From: Acheta domesticus
Taxonomy: Eukaryota; Arthropoda; Insecta; Orthoptera; Gryllidae
Assembly: GCA_031308135.1 (NCBI GenBank)
Contig: JAHLJT010000631.1
Span: 6,487,371 to 6,551,370, forward strand
Length of the DNA stretch: 64,000 nucleotides
Direction: 5' to 3'
Part shown: one piece after another, positions 23,310-34,493 of the stretch
Layout of the letters: every line of letters starts with the position of its first letter
How positions within the stretch are numbered: position 1 is the first letter of the stretch
Translations under genes and position numbers: made by a program
Notes under the pieces: model-generated
The model's database searches: none
What the model was told of the DNA's origin: nothing
What the model saw: the letters and a program-made list of their open reading frames with translations, nothing else

Positions 23310-23354
23310 AGACCCCGACTCTCCTCTCCGCTGCCGCAACCGCACGACTGCCAG
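23310..23354 (+). other. Predicted 5' non-coding exon of the SVWC gene
   Basis: About 45 nt from the putative start site to the donor ccag/gtgagt (23351-23360). It contains no ATG, so translation would start in the next exon. The start is inferred from the TATA spacing. An acceptor ttgccgcag/g directly before the ATG at 34400 would join it to the first coding exon, giving an intron of about 11 kb. Confidence 0.45.
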
Positions 23355-24137
23355 GTGAGTCCCAGGCGCAGCCCGCTCCCACGCTGGCGTGCGCAAGCGC
23401 GTTGACGTTCCTTCAGCAACGCCCGCTGCTGCTGGCGGATGGCGAATGTGCTCCTAGTGTCCGAACACGAAGTAACTTCAAAGATGTGTAGGGTAATACA
23501 TTGTTTTCCTGCAAAGAAATGAAACACGTTCTCACGCTTTATTTTTAATTCAAATATATTTCATGCGCTTTAAAACCAACAGATAATACCTTTTATATAC
23601 CCGGGCTTATGATAGCGATGTTACATTTGAAACGCAGTCATTTCTAAGTAGTTTATGCGTTGACTACTACATGTTTGCATGAATTTTAGATTTATTTATT
23701 TCTTTCTCAAGTCATGGCGCATAAAATAGGATATTACAATACGTTGTGTTTGATACAGATGTTATCGATTATAGCTGTTTTTGTTTTGTGCTCTTTTACA
23801 TTTCTTTTGGTTTGTTGTATCGAATATTAAGAATCTACGACTATTCAACAAGTTTAAAAAATATTAAATAGAGACAACTTTGTGCTAAACACTGAATAAA
23901 TAATACGTACTAGTTTGAAAATCTTTTAGGCTCTCAGAGATGTTTTCTATTTAAACACTTAATCATTACCTAGCTCATTTTGCATTTTATGAGTTTTTAA
24001 GTTTTAAGTGATCACAAATTGTTGTTCATTTTTAGCGCTAATAATACATTTCGAAAACTTGAGATATTCTTATTATTAGAGTAAATTAAGGTGCTGCTCA
24101 TATTTCTAACTAATAGGTAAATAAGGTCTCCTACGTT

Positions 24138-24157
24138 CATTTGCAAATATTTGCAAT
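24138..24157. promoter_or_regulatory. Octamer-like sequence, first copy
   Basis: catttgcaaatatttgcaat contains ATTTGCAAAT, the classical POU-domain octamer, followed by a second half copy. The same sequence recurs at 25033 within a longer diverged direct repeat. Confidence 0.4.
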
Positions 24158-25032
24158 AGGCCGAGATCAAAAGTTCGAGAGTGCATCCGAGTCAAAATAG
24201 GCTCATATATAGTATGTAGGGCGAAGGTCAGCTTTTATCATTCCACACCATTGCCGATTAAATGTGCTTTGGAGACTACAAAACATTCAAAATGTGCAAG
24301 AACAGTTATTTACGTAACAATCGTAGAAAGTAAGTCCCAGGCTTGGAAAATAAAAAAATTTTCAAATGCGGAAACGATATAAGCCGAGTCTAGAATTTTG
24401 AAACGATTGTGCCATAGATATTTTGTACGAGATAAGCTCCTTATTTTTTTAGGTCGGAAACAAGAATATAGTCGTTGGATCATTCACCACATTAGAAAAG
24501 TTTCGCACACAGTATTTCTTTACTTTGTGGTACCCATTGTTTTCTTTACTTTGCCGTACGTGTACCGCAAAATAACACCAATAAAGGTGCCATCAATCAC
24601 CAGTTCATAGATGTACTAGTTTCCATGCGAGAGTGCAAAAAAATAATTCACACGATTCGCTCAGCAGATCTAGGAAATATTTGTCAAACGGCAAATGCAC
24701 TAAAAGAGCATCCAGAAAAAAACAATATGACAGGTGAATAGTCTTGTAGATGCACAAGACACAATTCTAGTTATTTTTCAAGAAATAAACATCGCGATTT
24801 TTAGCTAAATAATATTATGAAAACATAAATGGTTTTTCATCTGTTTTAATCGCAATGAGTGAAATTAATACTCTACGGAGTTTATTTCTCGTTCTACAAA
24901 CTAAGTATTTCTATTCATTCTGCTGTACTATTTCTTTTGTAGGTACAAATGTGAGGACCAATTGTGTTTTTTTCATGAGATGACGAATTCTGCACGTGTG
25001 TCTTTATAGAGAAATAAAAAGTCTTTAATGTT

Positions 25033-25054
25033 CATTTGCAAATATTTGCAAATG
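25033..25054. promoter_or_regulatory. Perfect octamer palindrome, second copy
   Basis: The core ATTTGCAAATATTTGCAAAT is a perfect palindrome made of two adjacent octamer sites. It is part of a roughly 45-bp direct repeat shared with 24120-24160, so it may mark both ends of a roughly 900-bp unit rather than an enhancer. Confidence 0.4.
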
Positions 25055-27768
25055 TCGATGTTGGAGATTGACCAGAGTCGAACTTTCTATTAATTTCTGT
25101 CTTTGTTTCTGTTCCTATTCGCATAAGCTGAAAGCCTCATCTTCATTTTCAGTCACAGCAAAAGCATGTTAAGTAATTCATCGTTCGTTCGTTTACTTAG
25201 TTCGAGAGGTCCTGGGAATCACAGTCGCGTGGGCGTTCCTAATGCTACACGCCTGCGCCTCGAGTGCTGTCCCCGTTCACGCACGTCCTACACGAGAATC
25301 AGCCATATGCATCCCCCGGCCAACTGCCCATCACGGCGATTTCTAATGAATCCAGAAAAAATTTCGTCCTTCCCAGAAGACTAGGTGTTCTATAAGGTGA
25401 ACAGAGGAAAGAATGCAGTCGAGTTTACATTAAAAAGTAATGCAATAGTAATCTACTGTTTTTGCACCAATCTCTCTGGAACTTTTGTACATAGATGATC
25501 ATGATAGAATTTTCAGAAAAATATATGATATTGTCTTACTTCAGCAGGTAAGACGATAATAGCAACTGAGAGTGAGACTTGGAGTCTGAAAGTTTTGTTT
25601 CCACAAATATTTAAGTGGTGTTTTTAAAGTTGATATGGTCCAAAAAACCGAAGCGAAAAGAGCACTGATTCCTCAAAGAGCTTTACATTTTTCTCCCTTA
25701 CGAGGAAAATAAAAAAATACCGATCGTAATCGTGCATCTTTTGAAGAAGGAGGCAAGAGGTTTAGGAAAGTTTGGCCACGGGATGCAATCGCAGCACATC
25801 CTTCTAAATCGAAGTATATTTTCACACAAGTATGCGGCCCCTATATGAGCCTCTCGTCGATTCCGTCAGTTATCTGTCGCGTGTCAGGGGGTAAAGCAGT
25901 GCACGAGGCGTCATAACAAGCAATTCGCTTCCTAGAAACGACCGATGCGTTCGCGCACGGAGTTGGCACTCTGCCACTAGTAGGGCAGGCGCTCGACATG
26001 AGGACAAAATTAGCGCAGTTAATTGCCCACCATTAGCCTTACAACGACTTAAGAGGGTCTCATTAAGGATGTATATTACCCTAAGAATATTCATGATTTT
26101 AATGCTCTTAAATTTTTGTTTGTTTGTTGTTGGCTTTTAAAGCCCAGTTGCTTGGAGATTGATCCATCCCAAAAAGGACTGGAATCTTTGAGAAATGTGT
26201 GTTGGGCATTCTATACGATCCCAGCGTTGACGGTAAATTATGATTCCCACTGACAGGGAATGCCACAAAAATGGTCTCAATAATATTTATGGAGACGTTG
26301 CCGTATAAGGGAATAAGGGATTTAAATAGCATTGATTAAAGATGATTCTAGTATTGACGGACATGAACAGTGAATTTCATCGTATTAAGAGTGTTTACAT
26401 GCCATCAGAAAAAAACAAAACCTTAATACTTTATGAACACTTCCAAGAAATTATAATTGTTTTTGGCTTGAAAGTTTGACAAGAGAATGTAAGGGTTCTT
26501 CAATTGCTAGTTAAAGCTTCTATTGGATAATTGAGGAGAAATGACAATTAACAAGTGTTCTAACAACTATAAAATATTCCAGATACCCTTTTCAGTCTTT
26601 TACCTCCGATACTACAAATAAAACGGTGATCCGAATCTGTATTGTTTGCCCATTATAACCGTAGTGTTGGGCTTAGGTTCACGGTAAACTTGTAGAGATT
26701 CCATTCACACGTCAAACAATGTCAATGTTTCTATCGATGTCGGCGGTTTAACGAGCCTAGCAGACCTCTTAAGATTACCAGAAAGGCACGGACATAACAT
26801 TTGGAAAGGTACTAAAAAACTTTTCCACATGTGTTATATCTCAATCAGATGGAAAATATCATTTCAAATTTTCTAATAGGAACGGTAGATTTGAGGTAAT
26901 CGATGGGGATAGATGTGCTGTAATACGAGAGACAAGCATACGGCATCACCTATCATTTCTTAGAAAACTATTATCTGTCAGAATGAGATCGTTTTTGGAA
27001 GTTTTCTTTTCTGACGCAGTTTCTTAAATGTATATTTTTATTTTTCTTAATTTATTCCATTTTTTTAAAAATCCAGTTCCTCTGTCATTTGCTCTGGACG
27101 ATAAAATATTCCTTCCCCATTCGTTCCAGAATGTTTCACATCTAAATCTTCATTCGAACTTTGCGGTACGCTATGGTAGGTGCAGTTTTCCGCTTTTGAG
27201 CGTTAGAGGAATTGTGACCCGTCCACACGTGATGTGTTAGATTATAAACTGGTTAGTAGCGGTTTTCATACGAGCTTTCGTTGTTCGGTGTTTTTCACCA
27301 TTCAGGTCTTCTTTATTAATTATTCCCTGGTACCTCTCATTCCTCGTGACGTCTGCGTGACTGCGGGACGCGACAATCGCACGCGAGATTTTCTCTTCAC
27401 ACTTATCAGTTGTCACTTATCAGTCTCAATTTGGGTTATTTTTCCATCTGTAACTGTTCAAATGCCTACCATGCCCTGTGAGTGTTCGGTGGACAAAATA
27501 ATTTTTCGGCTGATTTCACTCACTCTTGCCTCTCTCCACCTTACTCCTACTTTCACAGTGTAACAATCATTGCGAAATCCCCACATTATCCATGAGCTAC
27601 GATAAATTGGGCGATAAATTCAATCATAATATAAAATACAGCCTTGTACAAGTTGCAATTGATAACAAAAAACGGCAAATTTCTCAGTTTGGCAAAAATC
27701 CATCATGTCCATGCCCCCGCAAGTGCGTTCGACAGCCGCTGTACCATTCCAGGACGAATTATTACATA

Positions 27769-28683
27769 CAAGGTAAGTCCCAAAAGTAATGCGTTGCATT
27801 TTTTAAATATGACCCTTGTGCATCGACAGATTTTTCCCGCGTGATTTCCTTGCCACTCCAGGAAGTCTTCGGCGAAGAAGTCCTTTTGAGCCCTCGTCGT
27901 ACTTGTTTCGATGTTGTCCAAAGTCTTGAAATGCGTTTCTTTTATGACCCTTTTGGCCCGAGGGAACAAAAAGAAGTCCGCCGGAGCAAGGCTGGGACTA
28001 TAGGGTGGTTGTGGAAGCGTTGTCACACCGATGCGTGTCAGGTAGTCACCGACAACGAAGGCGATGTGGGCCGGCGCGCTGTCGTCGTGAAGCTTCCAGG
28101 AAGCACTGGTCTCCTTTCGGACGCTCAGTCTCTGGAGCACTTGTTTGTACAACGTACTGTTTAAGGTGTGTCCAGGAGACACGAACTCACTGCACCCCCT
28201 CACTATCCCCTCACAGAACTCACTATCCCCTTTGTGTCAGAAAAGCAATGAGCATGACTTTTTTGCGCGATTTCCTCATTCGAGCCTTCTTGGAGCGCAG
28301 AGACAACGAGGTGTGGCGCTCCGCGTTCTGCCCCTTTGTTTCTGGGTCGTACTCGAAGGTCCACGTCTCCTTCCATGTGATAAAAGTATTCAAAAATTAG
28401 GATGAAATTTCCGAACGTTTTCACCGGCGTCTTGTTCAGGTTCACGCAAAACTTGATTGCTTGTCTTTCACCCAAAGATTTCGCCATCGTAAGTACGACG
28501 CGACTACTACACAGGAACTCACAAACTTACACATTCTAACCTTCCCAGGGTACGGTGATAACTGAACTAGGAACCGTTGAAAAGCTAAACCTCCCCTTAC
28601 CCTATCCAAGGTAGTCTGAGCATTCTGTGACTTATAGTGGCGTCAAAAAATATTGCGACGCATTACTTTTGGGACAGACCTTG
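27769..28683 (-). mobile_element. Deleted mariner element with TIRs and TA duplication
   Basis: The 915-bp element is bounded by inverted ends. The + left end begins caaggtaagtcccaaaagta; the right end reads, on the minus strand, caaggtctgtcccaaaagta. Both continue into atgcgt. TA dinucleotides lie directly outside both ends (27767-27768 and 28684-28685), as expected for mariner. Full mariners are about 1.3 kb, so roughly 400 bp of the transposase gene is missing. It lies in the predicted first intron of the SVWC gene, opposite to the gene's direction. Confidence 0.9.
27775..28487 (-). pseudogene. mariner transposase (DD34D), broken
   Basis: The N-terminal part from 28487 begins MAKSLGERQAIKFCVNLNKT, as in mariner transposases. 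The sequence then jumps to the region of the first catalytic motif: ETWTFEYDPETKGQ, LRSKKARMRKSRKKVMLIAF in another frame. Most of the helix-turn-helix region is therefore deleted, and the first Asp of the usual GDETW is disturbed at the junction. The C-terminal part has the second Asp in LHDDSAPAH and the third in SLAPADFFLFP, with exactly 34 residues between them (DD34D). Frame changes and a stop lie between the parts. The product would be inactive; the terminal repeats could in principle still be recognised by a transposase supplied elsewhere. Confidence 0.85.
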
Positions 28684-28685
28684 TA

Positions 28686-29470
28686 CATATACCAGGAATT
28701 TAAGGAAATGACTGGCTCGAATCTTTGGATAATCGTATTAAGTTGACATGTTACTTCATTATTGAATCCGATCGATTCATTCATCACTAACTTTCCTTTT
28801 ACATCGCAATAAGTAAAAAAGCTTAACAAAGCGGACAACTGATGAAGTAAAATATCTTCTTAAGCTTGACTTCCCTAGACAGTCTAAAGTCTTCACAATC
28901 GCTACGAAACTTTAAGAGAGCCTCCCTGACCCCCGACAGGTCGTTAGGAATAGGAACCCAATTTAAAGATTGACCCGAAGCTCCCCTCAGCTTTCGAAGG
29001 AGCTCACAACCACCTCTGATAGTGGTCTGGAGGCTTCAGAATCAGTACTAAAAATTAAATGCTTAGATCTTTACATCCTAATGGGAAGAAAGGTTCTGAT
29101 TTTTGGTATTTCAAACTGCTATCCTTTCGACGCATATTCAAGCCCTTGACTCAATGTGCATCTCCAGTTTCTCTAGTGGATACGAAAAAACACTCGTACA
29201 CGGAAATTTCATCTTCAGTTATATTACTGACAATCCTTGCTCGTTGAAGGGGTCATATTTTTTCCTCCTCTGTATTCTTCAAATTATTTCCGTTAAGGAG
29301 GATAACAACTTCATAGAAAATATCAAAGCGATCTTCAGTTTAAGCTGATGGGATTCCGTGTGTATTAATTAGCTCTTGTGCACTTGTCCGTGGTATCTCT
29401 TTTGTTCCTTTATTCCTTAGTTTTGTCGATTGATTGATTAGTGATTTCCGGAACTACTAAGATCGTTACT
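28686..29470. other. No gene seen
   Basis: Intronic AT-rich sequence. Short frames at 29059 and 29103 have no domain. Confidence 0.4.
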
Positions 29471-29474
29471 CCTG

Positions 29475-29765
29475 TACGTGTAGTGAATATTTTTATCGCG
29501 GGAGGTGGCGGTGATCTCCCCCTGCGCTAGATGGCGAGATACGGCTTCGTCCTACACGTCGACTTGCGGGATTTTCCTCAACCCAGTTTCCCCAACCAGG
29601 CACTGCCCCGCCGGGCACGCTCTAAGCTCCCGACTGGTCTCCGGCATATAAGGTAGTTTAGTGCTTGTTTGTATGTGTATAATGGACGAGATAGGACAAG
29701 GAACAGGAAGGAAAGTTCGCGCGCGGTCCATAGCCCGTTTGTTAGAGACTTTTGAGTGGGTTAAT
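29475..29765 (-). repeat. tRNA-derived SINE, copy 3 (reverse, 3' half)
   Basis: On the minus strand it reads gcgcgaactttccttcctg, gccggagaccagtcggg, cggggcagtgcctggttggg and the tail aaaatattcactacacgtac. The tRNA-like head is missing. It abuts copy 4 in the same orientation. Confidence 0.7.
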
Positions 29766-30290
29766 TGATTGATGTTTCCGGACACACCAGCTGATTTGGC
29801 CATTAGGCCCAATTAGGACAGTGAATGTTTTTAAGCCTTGGTTCTTCCGTCGGTGGATGGCCACGTCCGACGCCAACCTCGTCAGCAGCAGGGGTTTCCG
29901 CCTCCAGATATCTCCCCAACAAGACACTTCCCCTGCTGGATACAAGCTTTAAGCACTCAACATGTGTGGTAGTGTAGTGCATGCAAATGAGTAAGTAAAG
30001 GGAAGAGGATAGGACAAGGAGGGATGAGAAAGATCGTGCGAAGGCCGTAGCCTGTTTGTTAGGGTACTCCTCCGGCATTCGCCTGGTGTTGATCGGAGAT
30101 ACCACGAAAAATTTCCAATCAAAGCAGTCGATCACTAAAATTCTCCTCCTAAAATCGACCTAACTGTATAACTAGTGTCGAAAATCCTGCCACCGTCGGG
30201 ACTCGAACCCTAAGACTTGCCGGTCAGAGGCACTGTAGTGCCATCAATTTATGTTCTGAGTCGCCTAAGCCGGTGGTTTTGTCGAATTTT
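29766..30290 (-). repeat. tRNA-derived SINE, copy 4 (reverse, full length)
   Basis: Minus strand from 30280: a head with a ggcttaggcgactcag A-box-like region and a gggttcgagtcccgacgg B box. Then follow gacactagttatacagttag, gaggagaattttagtg, atctccgatcaacaccagg, cgcacgatctttctc and the tail half. It has the best match to a tRNA B box (GGTTCGAGTCC) together with copy 5. Confidence 0.8.
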
Positions 30291-30551
30291 GCTCTTCCGT
30301 TCTTTTCTGTCTTAAATCTGTCCAGAACTTACTTTTCGTTCACTTTCCATCGAAAAGTTTTCTGGCAAATATTTGCGTTTTGAAAATGTTGACTGTTTCA
30401 AGATTTTGTTTGACTTGTTTGCACTACAGCGATGACGATTTCTTGCGCAAGTGGACTGCGCGGATAATGTTGGTTTATCTAGACTTTATTCTCCTTTATA
30501 AGTGACCATAAAACTGCATACATAAAGGAGGGGAGCATAGAAAGGGTCCTG

Positions 30552-30600
<49 letters not shown>

Positions 30601-31109
30601 TTATTATCATCATCATCATCATTTTCATCATTGTATCATAATTAACAGATGTGAATATGCGTGTTGAGCTTCTATTGTTTCTACGCGTGCCATTCTCTAA
30701 CATGGATGGGCTGCTCAGTTTTTCTCTTTGTATTTCGAATTCCGCATAATTTTATACTATCATTCAAAGTGCTTAGTTTGTTTCGCAGTCACAACCCACA
30801 ATCAACAACATCCGGGCTTTTGACACCAGAGGCTGATTAATATTTACGAGCCAGGATGTTCAGTTCCGTGAAAATTGCAGGTCGAATACGTCAATGAATT
30901 GTTCAGATTCCGTAGATTTCAATGATAATGATGTATACTCAATGAATATCGAAGGGAATGTCCTTCTCAGCCTTTAGAGAGTATCATTTCAGACCAATTT
31001 GCTGTTCTGATCATCTGACGAGTTGTAAATTTATACCCAATTTATATCAATGACGTGAATGATTCGTGTGCGAAAGATACAACCAGAGGAAGGCCTCAAA
31101 TTGCAAATG
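30291..31109. other. No gene seen; one simple repeat
   Basis: AT-rich intronic sequence containing the (ATT)n array at 30553-30621. Confidence 0.5.
30553..30621. repeat. (ATT)n then (ATC)n microsatellite
   Basis: About 16 ATT units followed by five or so ATC units. Unlike the TAA arrays at 54.6 and 59.0 kb, no R4-type element is inserted here. Confidence 0.9.
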
Positions 31110-31550
31110 CCAGACCGCGTCCCTCGACAAGCCGCGCATCTGGATAAATAGCCGAGATTAAATTTAACAAGCAGATTCAGAACGCGGATCCGCCGCCCCT
31201 GAGTGTGACGTGGTATCCGGCCCAGCGGCGGGGGCTCGTCAGCCTGTTGAGCAAGGTCCGCTGTCGGCTGCCATAAAATTCGCATTAGTTAGCGAAAGAC
31301 GGTCTCCTCAAAACGGCCCACCCGGCGGGGCGCCCTGGCGAGGGCCGGGCGGTGAGACCGCGTGGCGGCAATTTAGCAATCGCAGGCGGCCTCTCAATTG
31401 GCGCTGGAGGCGACAATCAACGGCGTGACATCACGCGCGTGCGGGCGGACGGCGCGACACATCCGGGTGCAGCGACGCCGGCGGCACGGGGCTCAATGAG
31501 GTGTGCGCCGACCATCATCTGCCAGGGATACTCCCTTTGAACTCCGTCTC
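31110..31550. other. CpG-rich island in the predicted first intron
   Basis: A 440-bp GC-rich block with many CpG (gggcggacggcgcgacacat, cggcggcacggggctcaatg) that also keeps AT-rich homeodomain-like cores (attagttagcg, ctcaattggcg). The frames through it are not coding-like. It could be an intronic enhancer or alternative promoter, or a GC-rich transposon. No transposase or end repeat is visible. Confidence 0.4.
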
Positions 31551-32170
31551 TTAAACCTGTTGCTTCCGTTTCTTGTTCGATCCTTGTCTTGCATTGGGGT
31601 AGTTTAATAATATCTTGACTCTGAAATGAACAGGTGAAATGGACAGATTCTACGCTAGCGTTTGAAAGAGAGCAACATACCACTGTTAATAACTGCCAGC
31701 ATTCGTTTATATATTTCTGATCATCAGCGTGCAAAGATCACTCACAGATTTGATCCGTTGTCTCATTTCTTCAAGTCTGGTCTCGAGAAAGAATTCATTT
31801 TTCGCAGCCATAAAATATCATTAGTAAAGCTATTTCTATCTACACTAGTACAGTCTCTTTTCTAGCATTAACTGAGAATATATTTTATCACATAAAATTC
31901 AATATCAACAAATAGCACGTACATTGTATATTGCCTAATGTATACTGGAATTCCATTGAGCAGAATAATGTTAAGTTCTCTCCCGCTGTAAAGCAGGATG
32001 CCCTTCCATCTAAAACTTGCCGAGGCATAGAATATACATTTCAGGGAACACATTTCTTTAACAGTCCCGTGATGACAGTACAATAAGTGCGGTAGTGGAT
32101 GACTTTATCTGTATGCAGCGTAGTAGATTCACTTGGATCATTAGTTTATCATTTTCAGTAATGAAATTAT
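31551..32170. other. No gene seen
   Basis: AT-rich intronic sequence without supportable features. Confidence 0.4.
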
Positions 32171-32189
32171 ATGAAGATAACACAAAATA

Positions 32190-32445
32190 CGCCTGTTTCA
32201 AAAAAAAACCTCTTGAAGCATACTCGGATAGCGGGTATCATATACCGTACGATGCATGGATGTATAACAAAAAAAAAAGATACAGTACACGTATGCGTTC
32301 AATATGATTTCTGAACTAATCGTATTGAATGCACATGTGCCATGTATCTTGTTTTGTGTAACATCCAAGCATCGCATGTGATACCCGCCCCCCGTGTATG
32401 CTTCCGGAGTGTTTTGAATCAGGTGCCTTTTAAAAGGTTTCTTCT
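32190..32445. repeat. Large fold-back (inverted) repeat
   Basis: Two arms of about 110-120 nt face each other around 32316. The left arm reads gaagcatactcggat, gcgggtatcatata, gatgcatggatgt, an A-run, gatacagtaca and gcgttcaatatga. The right arm reads the same blocks in reverse complement (tcgtattgaatgc, tgtatctt, aacatccaagcatcgc, gatacccgcc, gtatgcttccgg). The spacer is only about 15-20 nt. The arms differ by small indels, so it is an old MITE-like or fold-back element. Transcribed through, it would form a long hairpin RNA. Confidence 0.75.
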
Positions 32446-34310
32446 TCCAACGGCAGCCGAAAGGCAATACAGAAGTATTGCAATTTAAAATAATTGTATT
32501 GAACATTGAGCCCTTATCCGATTCTTAATTTGATTTAGTTTTACGCAAATTACATACAATGCCAACACTCTGTAGCATTAGTTTGGAATACTGCACTCGC
32601 GTTGAGGAAGTCGAGTGTTAGCTGCTTTGGCCACTTCACCAGTCGGGATCCTTTAGGTTTTGGAAATCCAGTTCAAACTCATTAGTCCAAACTTCAGTTG
32701 TGTTTTGATTCGATTCAGTTGTAAATATGATTGAAACTGAGCATTCGTCTACCTTCTTTCTATATGAAACCACTCACAATTGTGTAGTGTTTATTCGGTA
32801 TATTATCATATCAACGCCGATAGAATTAAAATGAGTGTTAATGGCGGTATTGAATGGATTATTATTTAATTCAAAAGTAAACGGACGAAAAATTTATTTT
32901 CACTGAGTAGCAAGCCTTTGAAGATGGGAAACGAAGCAATGCATGCACTGAGGCCTCCGCGCCCCTGCGGAGAGCACGCAGGAAAGCATCGTGTCAGCGT
33001 GAGCGAAAGGAGGAGTTAATGTTCGCACGGAAACCCGTTGGTTTGTGCGAACGCAAAAATATTATAAAGCTATTCAAATAATAACATAAAATATTTTTAA
33101 ATGCGAGTAAAGGATTAAATTCAAGTGTATGTTTTAATGTATTTTCTTGCACAATTTGTGTTTCACAAATGATCTGTGAATAAAAAAAATTGTACGTCCT
33201 CGTTTTACAGGGGAACGTTTCGTTCTGAGGGAAGCTGTTTGTATTGTGATCAAAGTGTTTTACTTACCAGATGGTTTGTGAACTGAGTTTTTAAAATTTG
33301 TATCAGTAAAAATATACCATTTTCTAAATATATCATTTAACTCTACAAATTCATTCATTAATGTCTACTTTTAGTGATCTCGCTATCCTGGTGAGCTAAC
33401 AAAATACCTATTAATAAAATTTCAAAAATACATCATTGAACTTTTATGAAGTATTTTATGTATTTGGTGCAAACTCCACATTTCATTGAATACGTATTTT
33501 TTGTTGATTTAGTTGATTACTCATTTCTCGAGAGTTTTATATTTTTTCTGCCTCACCAGATTTTTAATGTTCCGAAGAAGGGAATAGGTCGCCGATAAAA
33601 AGTATAAATAGTCTACCTATACTCAAACGTAATGTTTCTTATTCTCTCATCTTCAAAGTCTTGCTTGTAACTTGTGAAAAACATTCACAGATATTATCTG
33701 GGAATCATTAATAATCCTTAGAATGCTACCATGGACACTCATTTCAAAGTCAAATAGGCTTTGACGTGATATAATACTTTCCTTGTCAGTACAGTGTCAA
33801 GCATTTTGTTAACATTAATTTAAGAACATATTTATGAACGCTAAACAATTGGAGCACTATCATGCTCCACGTGATTACTCCTGTTACGGTTTCGTAGGAT
33901 AATAAATGCCATTTTTATCCATTGAACGCGCTTGAAGTATTACTAATGTTGAAACATTTTAATTTTAATTAGCAATTTGACTTTTATTCCCATAAAATAA
34001 AAACTCTAATCGTACATATCAAATATCATACATATATTTCAGTAGTAGCCTCGTGAAGAAAAATAGAGCTGCTTGGATCGAGTGAAAAACCTATTTCTAA
34101 AAGTAAAACAAAGGCAATTAACTATGAAACAGTTGAGACACGGCTGAAGAGTTCCTTAAAGAGTAGGGACACGAACAGTGAACGCTCAGGTTCAAACCTT
34201 TTGGCAATTCTCGTCTGCTTTCGAAACAAAACATCCGGAGCTCTCTTTTGCTCTCCGCGCGACCGCGAACCGCGCGCCACCGGACGCTTAAGGGGCCTAA
34301 TGCTCAAGGG
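32446..34310. other. No gene seen
   Basis: AT-rich intronic sequence upstream of the first coding exon. Nothing supportable. Confidence 0.5.
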
Positions 34311-34399
34311 GCGTAATGCTCAAGGGGCACCCCGCTTCTTTCCCCCTTGGAGGGCCGCGTGCTGAGGGCGAGTTGACGACTGATGCTCCTTGCCGCAGG

Positions 34400-34493
34400 A
34401 TGAATCGCAATCTTCTGAGCGTGGCGTTGGTGCTGGTGGTGGCCGCCGCGGCGCTGGCCGCAGTCACCGAGGAGGTCGTCAACGAGAACTCAC
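34400..34493 (+). CDS. SVWC gene, coding exon 1 (signal peptide)
   Basis: The ATG at 34400 lies two bases after an acceptor-like ttgccgcag. The exon encodes 31 residues: a hydrophobic signal sequence, then VTEEVVNENS. It ends ctcac/gtgagt, leaving one base for a phase 1 junction. The 98-codon frame starting at 34316 is a shadow that reads into the intron. Confidence 0.85.

Larger units (their letters stand above)
23355..27766. other. Intron-like stretch, no gene seen
   Basis: Part of the predicted first intron. AT-rich, with two POU/octamer-like palindromes (24138 and 25033). Frames at 25166, 27028 and 27234 show no domain. Confidence 0.4.

Noticed and set aside
28203..28487. A separate 94-codon gene on the minus strand
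   Set aside because: Only the first 20 residues are the mariner start; the rest is the mariner catalytic region read in the wrong frame after a deletion.
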